Positions 45,306 through 51,156 of a DNA stretch of 51,156 nt are shown in pieces. The stretch's first letter is position 1; each line of letters starts with the position of its first letter. The DNA is taken from assembly GCA_029239875.1 (NCBI GenBank), contig JARBUD010000032.1:1-51156 (forward strand). The letters run 5' to 3'. This stretch comes from Xanthobacteraceae bacterium (GTDB taxonomy: Bacteria > Pseudomonadota > Alphaproteobacteria > Rhizobiales > Xanthobacteraceae). The translations under genes and the position numbers were made by a program. The notes beneath the pieces are model-generated. The model did no database searches and was not told the DNA's origin. It saw nothing but the letters and a program-made list of their open reading frames with translations.

Positions 45306-45411
45306 CCTCATCCTGAGGTGCGAGCGGAGCGAGCCTCGAAGGATGCTCATTCAAGCGCACCCGGACGAGCATCCTTCGAGGCCCGGCGATGCCGGGCACC
45401 TCAGGATGAGG
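45306..45411. repeat. Family A hairpin repeat, head-to-head pair
   Basis: Arms at 45306-45345 (GAGC-GGA-GCGAG tip) and 45370-45411 (tip CCCGGC/GCCGGG) between parE and the small helical-protein gene. The 292-nt gap holds nothing else I can name. Confidence 0.85.
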
Positions 45412-45457
45412 ATGTGACGGGGTTAATAAGGTTAGCGACTGCGCGCCAAAAAGCTCC

Positions 45458-45742
45458 TCAGCGCTTGCGCAGCCGCTTCCGGTTCGCCCGCACCTTGCGG
45501 CGGTAGAGCGCGACGATCTGCGGCGCGACGCGGTCGAGCTTGCCGGCGGCGGCCGCGGAGGCGAGGTGGGCGTTCACCTCGCCGAGCGCCAGCGTCTTCT
45601 CCGTCACCATCCGCATCGCCTCGACGCCGGCGGCGACGTCGCCGCGCGCCAGCCGCGTCATCCGTTCCGCCACCACCACCTGCGCGTCGAGGCCGAGGCG
45701 GGCGAGATCGAGGGACAGCGCGAAGAGGTCGAAGGGATACAT
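45458..45742 (-). CDS. Small alpha-helical protein, function unknown
   Basis: A 94-residue protein starting MYPFDLFALSLDLARLGLDA (ATG at 45742). It is almost wholly helical and amphipathic, without signal peptide, cysteine or membrane segment, and ends in a strongly basic tail (ALYRRKVRANRKRLRKR). The helix pattern (AQVVVAERMTRLARG, EAMRMVTEKTLAL) recalls phasin-like proteins, and a PHA synthase gene lies 2 kb away, but the resemblance is too weak for assignment. Third-position GC is high throughout, supporting coding. It is divergent from argC. Confidence 0.7.
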   Translation of the reverse strand: MYPFDLFALSLDLARLGLDAQVVVAERMTRLARGDVAAGVEAMRMVTEKTLALGEVNAHLASAAAAGKLDRVAPQIVALYRRKVRANRKRLRKR

Positions 45743-45973
45743 GGCGGGATACTCCACAAGCCTGCGGGCAGGGTAGGGCACGGCACGTCAGGCGGGGAGG
45801 TAAGTCCCGTCGCGTGCGACAGTTCCCGCGAAAGCCGCGCATCCGCCATGCGTTTCGCGCGCGCATCGCGTCTTCCGCCGGACATGCAGAAGGTGTAATG
45901 GCGCTCCTCCATGCGCGAGGGCTCCGCTGCGAGAGCCCAGCGATTTGCCGAGAACATTGCAGGGATTGCCGCC

Positions 45974-47032
45974 ATGACGGACGCCAGCAAGGCACGGATC
46001 GCCATCCTCGGGGCCTCGGGCTACACCGGCTCGGATCTCGTCCGCCTGCTGCTGCGCCATCCGCGCGTCGAGATCGTCGCGCTGACCGCCGACCGCAAGG
46101 CGGGCCAGCCCATGGCGAGCGTGTTTCCGCAGTTCGCGCCGTTCAAGCTGCCGGACCTGATCACCATCGAGCAGGTCGAGTGGAGCGGGGTCGACCTCGT
46201 CTTCTGCGCGCTGCCGCACGGCACGACGCAGCTCGTCATCAAGCAGGTGTTCGAGAGCGCGCCGCATGTGAAGGTGGTCGACCTCTCGGCCGACTTCCGG
46301 CTGCGCGACGCCGGCGCCTATGAGCAGTGGTACGGCCACCTGCACCAGGCGCTGGAGCTGCAGCAGGAGGCGGTCTACGGCATCGTCGAGCTCTATCGCG
46401 ACGAGATCAGGAAGGCGCGGCTGGTCGCCAACCCCGGCTGCTACACCACGACGGCGATCCTGCCCGTGGTGCCGCTGATCGAGGCCGGCGCCATCGATCC
46501 CGAACATATCGTCGTCGACGCCAAGAGCGGCGTGACCGGTGCCGGCCGCTCGGCCAAGGAGAGCCTGCTCTACACCGAGGTGACGGACGGCATGCACGCC
46601 TATGGCGTCGGCAGCCACCGCCACATGGCCGAGCTCGACCAGGAATTCTCCAAGGCCGCCGGGCGCAGCCTCACACCGAGCTTCACGCCGCACCTCGTGC
46701 CGATGAACCGGGGCATCTACGCCACGATCTACCTGAAGACCGGCGCCGGCGTCGGCGCGGAGGGCGTGCACCGGGTGCTGGCGGATTTCTACAAGGGCGA
46801 GCCCTTCGTGCATGTGCTCCCGCTCGGCCAGGTGCCGCAGTCGCGCTACGTGAAGGGGTCCAACATGGCCTTCATCGGCGTGATAAAGGACCGCGCGCCG
46901 GACCGGGTGATCGTCATCGCGACGACGGACAATTTGGTGAAGGGGGCCTCCGGCCAGGCGGTGCAGAACATGAACCTCGTGCTCGGCTATCCCGAGACGC
47001 TGGGTCTGGAGCAGATCGCGCTGTTCCCGTGA
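45974..47032 (+). CDS. argC: N-acetyl-gamma-glutamyl-phosphate reductase
   Basis: A 352-residue NADPH-dependent reductase, third step of arginine biosynthesis, long (type 1) form. The nucleotide loop is IAILGASGYTGSDLVRLL, the catalytic cysteine is Cys156 in NPGCYTTT, and KSGVTGAGRSAKESLL, GSHRHMAELDQE and TPHLVPMNRG complete the family pattern. ATG at 45974; 21 in-frame upstream codons are not conserved. Monocistronic in this window, followed by a repeat-filled gap. Confidence 0.97.
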   Translation: MTDASKARIAILGASGYTGSDLVRLLLRHPRVEIVALTADRKAGQPMASVFPQFAPFKLPDLITIEQVEWSGVDLVFCALPHGTTQLVIKQVFESAPHVKVVDLSADFRLRDAGAYEQWYGHLHQALELQQEAVYGIVELYRDEIRKARLVANPGCYTTTAILPVVPLIEAGAIDPEHIVVDAKSGVTGAGRSAKESLLYTEVTDGMHAYGVGSHRHMAELDQEFSKAAGRSLTPSFTPHLVPMNRGIYATIYLKTGAGVGAEGVHRVLADFYKGEPFVHVLPLGQVPQSRYVKGSNMAFIGVIKDRAPDRVIVIATTDNLVKGASGQAVQNMNLVLGYPETLGLEQIALFP

Positions 47033-47054
47033 GGAACTGAGGTCAGCGTCTGCG

Positions 47055-47165
47055 TGCTTCGAGGCTCGGGCCCTCGGCCCGAGCACCTCAGCATGAGGGA
47101 CCTTCCTTCAAGTCCCAAAGCGACCTCATCCTGAGGTGCGAGCCGAAGGCGAGCCTCGAAGGATG
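47055..47165. repeat. Family A hairpin repeat pair
   Basis: The first arm (47055-47098, GCTTCGAGG...CCTCAGCATGAGG) has the longest tip, CTCGGGCC/GGCCCGAG. The inverted arm is at 47124-47165. With the family C and B repeats that follow it takes up most of the 403-nt gap after argC, where I see no gene. Confidence 0.85.
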
Positions 47166-47210
47166 CTCGTCCCGGACGACGCCTTGTCGCTCGCGCCCTC
47201 CATTGTGCAC

Positions 47211-47247
47211 GCGATCCCGGATCGGCCTGCGGACGTCCGGGATGACG
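47211..47247. repeat. Family C repeat, half element
   Basis: GCGATCCCGGATCGGCCTGC followed by GGACGTCCGGGATGACG, the same as the right half of the element at 27971-28062. Confidence 0.7.
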
Positions 47248-47263
47248 GCTGAACTCAATGCGC

Positions 47264-47351
47264 CGTCATCCCCGGGCTTGGTCCGGGGATCCACGACTTT
47301 CCGCTCCACCCGGCCGAAGGTGTGGATGGCCGGGCCAAGCCCGGCCATAAC
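47264..47351. repeat. Family B inverted repeat
   Basis: CGTCATCCCCGGGCTTGG with TCCGGGGATCCACG, then GTGTGGATGGCCGGGCCAAG and CCCGGCCATAACG. It continues the run of stacked repeats after argC; nothing recognisable lies at 47352-47435. Confidence 0.75.
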
Positions 47352-47435
47352 GGCGTTTCAAGATTGAATGTCACCTCAGCCTTGAGGGGTGGCGAGCATT
47401 CTCCCACTCCCTGTCGGGAAGAGGGAGGACGCCCC

Positions 47436-47789
47436 TCACAACGGCGGCAGGGCCTTGATATAGGCAGTGATCTGCTGCTTCAGCGTGGAAATGCGCGACT
47501 GGTAGAGCGCCGTCAGGCAGGGCGCGTCCGCTCCGCAGGCCGCGCGCGAGGTCAGGAAGGCGCGCGCCTCGTCATGCCGGTTGCCGTTTCCGCCCATCAG
47601 CATCGGCAGGCGGCTATAGGCGAACCACAGCCCACCCATCTCGCTGTCGAGCGCGGACAGGGTGGGATTGGCGCAGATCGCCCGCTCGTCCGGCGCCTGC
47701 GCCTTCGCGCAGTCGAAGCTCGCGGCCTGAGCCGGCGCGGCCATGCCGAGGACGGCCAGAGCGGCGGCGAGCAGCGCCGTCCCCCTCAC
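47436..47789 (-). CDS. Small exported LprI/DUF1311-like protein, coupled to phaC
   Basis: A 117-residue protein starting at a GTG (47789) that overlaps the phaC stop by 4 nt (GTGA). A signal peptide ([20 protein letters not shown]) is followed by [20 protein letters not shown] and [16 protein letters not shown], the pattern of the lysozyme-inhibitor LprI N-terminal (DUF1311) domain: Cys-x(12)-Cys with the LSALD helix. A second cysteine pair (AACGADAPC) follows, then the helix [17 protein letters not shown]. It is probably periplasmic. Lysozyme inhibition is shown only for some relatives. Its open frame runs on upstream through the phaC gene in the wrong frame, which can hide it in ORF lists. 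Confidence 0.82.
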   Translation of the reverse strand: MRGTALLAAALAVLGMAAPAQAASFDCAKAQAPDERAICANPTLSALDSEMGGLWFAYSRLPMLMGGNGNRHDEARAFLTSRAACGADAPCLTALYQSRISTLKQQITAYIKALPPL

Positions 47790-50107
47790 GACTTCACCTT
47801 CACATAGCTTCCCGGCGCGTCCTCGATCGCCGGGTAGGGCCCGGCGCCGGGGATGCGGGTGTCGGCGGGCACGCGGCGGGCGTCCAGTCCTTCGATCCAT
47901 GAGAACCAGTCCGGCCACCAGGAGCCGGGATGCATTTCGGCCTTCGCGATCCAGTCCTCCAGCGTCCCCTCGGGCGAACCGCCGGTCCAGTACTGGTACT
48001 TGCCGCGCTCGGGCGGGTTGATGACGCCGGCGATATGGCCGGAGCCGGCTAGCACGAAGCGGCCGGGATTGCCGAAGAGCTGCACGCCGAGGAAGACGGA
48101 GGGCGCCGGCGCGATGTGGTCCTCGCGCGTCGCCACGCTGTAGACGGGCAGGTCGATGGTCTTGAGGTCCAGCTGCTTGCCGGCGAGCATCAGCGCGCCC
48201 TTGGCCAGCCTGTTGTCGAGGTAGCAATTGCGCAGATAGAAGGAATGGTTGGCCGCCGGCAGCCGCGTCGAATCCGAGTTCCAGTAGAGGATGTCGAACG
48301 GGAAGGGCGCCTGGCCCTTCAGGTAGTTGTTCACGACATAGGGCCAGATCAGGTCGTTGGCGCGCAACATGTTGAAGGCGTTCGCCATCTGGCGGCCTTC
48401 CATCACGCCGGATTCCAGCATCTTGCGCTCGAGATTGGCGACCTGCTCCTCGTCGATGAACACCTTGAGGTCGCCGGCATAGGTGAAGTCGACCTGGGTG
48501 GTGAGGAAGCTCGCCGAGCGCACGCCGGCCTTCTTGCCGGAGGCCGCCAGCCACGCCAGCGTCATCGCCAGCATGGTGCCGCCGACGCAATAGCCGACCG
48601 CGTGCAGCTCCTTGGCGGCGCTCGCCTTCTTGGCGACCTCGAAGGCCTTGAGCACGCCGTCGCGCATATAGGCGTCGAAGCCCTTGGTGGCGAGCTCCGG
48701 GCCGGGATTGACCCAGGACACCACGAACACCGTCAGCCCCTGCTTCACCGCCCAGCGGATGAAGGACTTTTCCGGGCTGAGGTCGAGCACGTAGAACTTG
48801 TTGATCCAGGGCGGGACGATCACCACCGGCGGCGCCAGCACGGCCTCCGTCTGCGGCGCGTACTGGATGAGCTGCATGAGCTCGTTCTGGAAGACCACCT
48901 TGCCTGGCGTCGAGGCGAGGTTCTCGCCGACGCGGAACTTGGAGGCGTCGGTCTGGCGGATCTTCAGATCGCCGCCGCCGGCCTCGATGTCCTCGGCCAG
49001 CATCTTCATGCCGCGCACGAGATTCTCGCCGTTGGAGGCGAGCGTGGTGCGCAACAGCTCCGGATTGGTGAGAACGAAGTTCGACGGAGAAACGGCGCTG
49101 GCGATCTGGCGGACGTAGAACTCGGCCTTGTGCTTGGTGTGGGCGTCGATCTCGGCGTCCTCGACCATCTCCTCCGCCCAGTTGGCGGTGAGCAGATAGG
49201 CCTGCTTGAGCGCGTCGAAGAACGGGTTGCTCGACCATTCCGCATCGGCGAAGCGCCCGTCGCGGGTGGCGGGCTCGGCCACGGGGCGGGTCTTCTTGCC
49301 GCTGATCTTGCGCAGCGTCGAGGACCACAGCGACAGGTAGCCGCCGATCAGCCGCGACTGCGCGTCGACCGTGCGCTGCGGGTCGGCCAGCCAGTATTCG
49401 GCGACGCTGCCGACGGTCTTCATTACGTCGGCGATGTCCTCGGCGACGTCGTCCTTGATTCGCCCGTCCTCGCGCGGACGCAGATAGGCGGCCATGGCCT
49501 TGCCGCCCTCTTCCATCATGCGGGCGAGGTTGCCGGCGAAGGCTTCGAGGTCGATCGGGCCGGTGCGGGTCGGCTCCGGCTCGACGAGGGGAGCTGGGGC
49601 CGCCGCTTGAGGCGCGACCGGCGGGGCGACGGGCTTCGCCGCGACTTTCACGGGGCGCTTCGTGGCGGTCTTCGCAGCAGGTTTGGCGGCGGCCGGTGCA
49701 GCCGGTGCGCGGGCCGGCTTGGCGGGGGCTTTCCGCCTGGAGACCGGCGGCGCCGGATTCGCGGCGGCCGGCTCGGCGGCAACGGCCGCTGCCGCCTTCA
49801 GCGCCACGGCCTTGGGCGCGGTCGATTTCTTCGCCGCCGCTGCCGGCTTCGAATCGCCCGCCGGCTTGCGGACAGGAGCGGGATCGACCTTGTTAGCCGG
49901 CTTGGTAGCTGCCTTTGCCGCCGACCGGGCCGCCGGGGCGGGTGCCGCCTTGGCTTTGGCCGTCGCGGAGGCGCCGCGAATAGGCGCGGCCTTGCGCGGC
50001 GGGGCCGTCTCCGCCGGGTCGACGGTCGGAGGAGTGGCCGGCTTCCGGCTCATGCGTCGGTTGCTCACCGCTTGTCCCCGCGGGTAGGTGCGTTCATAGC
50101 TGGCCAT
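47786..50107 (-). CDS. phaC: Class I poly(3-hydroxyalkanoate) synthase with long Ala/Pro/Lys-rich N-terminal tail
   Basis: A 773-residue protein. Residues about 185-773 are a class I PHA synthase: [20 protein letters not shown] at the domain start, [13 protein letters not shown], the lipase-like box Gly505-Tyr-Cys507-Val-Gly-Gly with the catalytic cysteine, the aspartate in [13 protein letters not shown], and the histidine in [13 protein letters not shown]. It polymerises hydroxyacyl-CoA into storage granules. The first 180 residues are unusual: Ala/Pro/Lys-rich like histone H1 or PhaF tails ([13 protein letters not shown]). Starts at ATG 50107, GTG 50065 (GGGGA seven nt before it) or ATG 50053 all keep the tail. 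No phaA, phaB or phasin gene lies next to it. Confidence 0.93.
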   Translation of the reverse strand: MASYERTYPRGQAVSNRRMSRKPATPPTVDPAETAPPRKAAPIRGASATAKAKAAPAPAARSAAKAATKPANKVDPAPVRKPAGDSKPAAAAKKSTAPKAVALKAAAAVAAEPAAANPAPPVSRRKAPAKPARAPAAPAAAKPAAKTATKRPVKVAAKPVAPPVAPQAAAPAPLVEPEPTRTGPIDLEAFAGNLARMMEEGGKAMAAYLRPREDGRIKDDVAEDIADVMKTVGSVAEYWLADPQRTVDAQSRLIGGYLSLWSSTLRKISGKKTRPVAEPATRDGRFADAEWSSNPFFDALKQAYLLTANWAEEMVEDAEIDAHTKHKAEFYVRQIASAVSPSNFVLTNPELLRTTLASNGENLVRGMKMLAEDIEAGGGDLKIRQTDASKFRVGENLASTPGKVVFQNELMQLIQYAPQTEAVLAPPVVIVPPWINKFYVLDLSPEKSFIRWAVKQGLTVFVVSWVNPGPELATKGFDAYMRDGVLKAFEVAKKASAAKELHAVGYCVGGTMLAMTLAWLAASGKKAGVRSASFLTTQVDFTYAGDLKVFIDEEQVANLERKMLESGVMEGRQMANAFNMLRANDLIWPYVVNNYLKGQAPFPFDILYWNSDSTRLPAANHSFYLRNCYLDNRLAKGALMLAGKQLDLKTIDLPVYSVATREDHIAPAPSVFLGVQLFGNPGRFVLAGSGHIAGVINPPERGKYQYWTGGSPEGTLEDWIAKAEMHPGSWWPDWFSWIEGLDARRVPADTRIPGAGPYPAIEDAPGSYVKVKS

Positions 50108-50160
50108 AATAGACGCGCCATCCGATGCTAGCGAGTGCGTATCAAGGCGGAGGCGACAGC

Positions 50161-50649
50161 GTGCCGCAATGTTCGGGAGCGGTGAATTTGGGTGACAGGC
50201 TTAGGGGTCGACGGACGGCGGGTCTCTCCGCGCTGGCCGTCGCGCTGCTGCTGGCCGGCTGCGCCGGCATCGGCGGGCCGTCGGGGGTGATCACCGGCGA
50301 GGCGCTGCAGGCGCCCGCATCGAGCAGCGAGACTGCGGTGGCGGCGCAGGACACGCCTTCAGCGGCAGAGCCGGCGGCAGGCGAGGCCCAGGCGACTCCG
50401 GCTGCGCCCGCCGCATCGTCGCAGGGGTCCTCCCGCACCGCGCATGACGGCGCGCGCGCCGCTCCCCCGCCGCAGGCCAGCGGCAAGCCGAAGGAGTTGC
50501 CCTATCCGAGCTTCGGCACGGCCCCCCAGATCGGTGACCGCCCGGTCATGAGCAAGGAGGACACCGCCAAGCTGCAGCAGGAACTCGAGGCGCAGGCCAA
50601 GGAGCGCGAGGCCAAGGCGCGGCGCGAGCTCGAAGAGGAGCAGCAATAG
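50161..50649 (+). CDS. Predicted outer-membrane lipoprotein, function unknown
   Basis: A 162-residue protein starting at GTG 50161, seven nt after AGGCGGAGG. The signal ends in a clear lipobox, LLLAGC, with Cys34 as the lipidated residue. The mature part is a low-complexity Ala/Pro/Gly/Ser/Glu region (about 40-120), a short conserved-looking stretch ([20 protein letters not shown]) and a charged C-terminal helix ([20 protein letters not shown]) likely to form a coiled coil. No known domain. It is divergent from phaC across 53 nt. Confidence 0.8.
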   Translation: MPQCSGAVNLGDRLRGRRTAGLSALAVALLLAGCAGIGGPSGVITGEALQAPASSSETAVAAQDTPSAAEPAAGEAQATPAAPAASSQGSSRTAHDGARAAPPPQASGKPKELPYPSFGTAPQIGDRPVMSKEDTAKLQQELEAQAKEREAKARRELEEEQQ

Positions 50650-50653
50650 GCGT

Positions 50654-50703
50654 GGCCGGAATAGATGTCGGCCGAATAGATAGGCCGGAATGGACGCGGC
50701 CGG
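50654..50703. repeat. Degenerate short tandem repeat, GGCCGGAATAGAT-type
   Basis: GGCCGGAATAGATGTC, GGCCGAATAGATA, GGCCGGAATGGACGC and a partial GGCCGG follow one another directly after the lipoprotein stop: three units of 13-16 nt with drift. Confidence 0.6.
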
Positions 50704-50829
50704 CGGCCTGCCGCATCATTGTTCTGCCCATTTGCGCTGACAACGATCGCTGTGCGGGCGCGCGAGAGGTGATATGAAGCGCTCGTTGCGCCGACTGCGG
50801 GACAAGCAGCGGCTAGGAGCTTAAGGACC

Positions 50830-51156
50830 ATGACCGATTTCCACCGCATCCGCCGGCTGCCGCCCTACGTGTTCGAGCAGGTCAATCGCGTGAAGGCCAC
50901 CGCTCGCAACGCCGGTGCCGACATCGTGGATCTCGGCATGGGCAATCCGGACCTCGACGCTCCCGCGCATGTGCTCGAAAAGCTCAAGGACACCATCGGC
51001 CGGCCGCGCACCGACCGCTATTCGGCGTCGAAGGGCATTCCCGGCCTGCGCCGCGCCCAGGCGGCCTATTACGAGCGCCGCTTCGGGGTGAAGGTGAACC
51101 CCGACACCCAGGTCGTCGCCACGCTCGGCTCCAAGGAAGGCTTCGCCAACATGGCG
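50830..51156 (+). CDS. PLP-dependent aminotransferase, AlaC/LL-DAP-aminotransferase-like, partial
   Basis: The first 109 residues of a class I aminotransferase; the rest lies beyond the window. FHRIRRLPPYVFEQVNRVKA, IVDLGMGNPDLDAPAHVLEK, RYSASKGIPGLRRAQAAYYE and ATLGSKEGFANMA are typical of the AlaC (glutamate-pyruvate) branch, often annotated as LL-diaminopimelate aminotransferase. In Rhizobiales this gene usually precedes a homoserine dehydrogenase gene, which would be to the right (family knowledge, not visible). ATG at 50830 with AAGGACC just before it. Confidence 0.9.
   Translation, partial: MTDFHRIRRLPPYVFEQVNRVKATARNAGADIVDLGMGNPDLDAPAHVLEKLKDTIGRPRTDRYSASKGIPGLRRAQAAYYERRFGVKVNPDTQVVATLGSKEGFANMA

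Noticed and set aside
47790..49328. Extension of the LprI-like frame upstream through phaC
   Set aside because: It reads phaC in a wrong register; only the part after the GTG at 47789 has signal-peptide and domain features.

Overview
The window reads as a stretch of chromosome from a GC-rich alphaproteobacterium of the order Hyphomicrobiales (Rhizobiales). The Xanthobacteraceae/Ancylobacter/Starkeya neighbourhood is my inference from gene order, codon use and the intergenic repeat types; it was not tested by any search. Most genes are housekeeping genes in arrangements typical of the group. I see no rRNA, tRNA, CRISPR array, insertion sequence, prophage or origin.

Layout. 1-5522 (minus strand): a run of M48 metalloprotease, DsbA-like thiol oxidoreductase, aroQ, accB, accC and aat (aat cut by the left edge). 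5625-8488: an aminotransferase, then a divergent pair of HxlR regulator and NmrA-type NAD(P)-binding protein. 8766-20177: the conserved set rne / amiC / PBP1A gene / prfB, interrupted between the PBP gene and prfB by a GST gene and a gluconokinase-gluconate permease pair. 20343-27160: bcp peroxiredoxin, a large AsmA/YhdP-like envelope protein, tyrS, and anmK, whose last codons look frameshifted. 27389-28747: a small exported protein with a strong terminator and an alpha/beta hydrolase. 28883-37197: the SUF iron-sulfur assembly locus (cysteine desulfurase, sufB, sufC, sufD, sufS, a SufT-like gene, a glyoxalase-like gene, a GFA-family gene, sufA), preceded by a perfect Irr-type iron control palindrome. 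37385-42927: TfoX-N protein, MscS channel, DEAD-box helicase, GreA/B-like protein, a LysE remnant, and a two-domain glycosyltransferase. 43111-51156: parE, a small alpha-helical protein, argC, an LprI-like protein coupled to a PHA synthase with a long Ala/Pro/Lys-rich N-terminal tail, a lipoprotein and the start of an AlaC-like aminotransferase (cut by the right edge).

How they work together. The SUF genes form one pathway: two desulfurases supply sulfur, SufBCD is the scaffold with its ATPase, SufA carries clusters, and iron control is predicted at the promoter. gntK and the permease gene form a gluconate uptake and phosphorylation pair. amiC, the PBP1A gene, anmK, the M48 protease and the AsmA-like protein all concern the cell envelope.

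The strongest non-genic signal is a family of intergenic hairpins, about 40 nt each and often in head-to-head pairs. They have an invariant bulged stem and a tip that changes sequence while in most copies keeping base pairing. Two further repeat families fill many of the other gaps. I found no clearly new multi-gene system. The best leads are the hairpin family, the PHA synthase tail, the aldehyde-type genes nested in the suf locus, the palindromes near rne and prfB, and the anmK anomalies.
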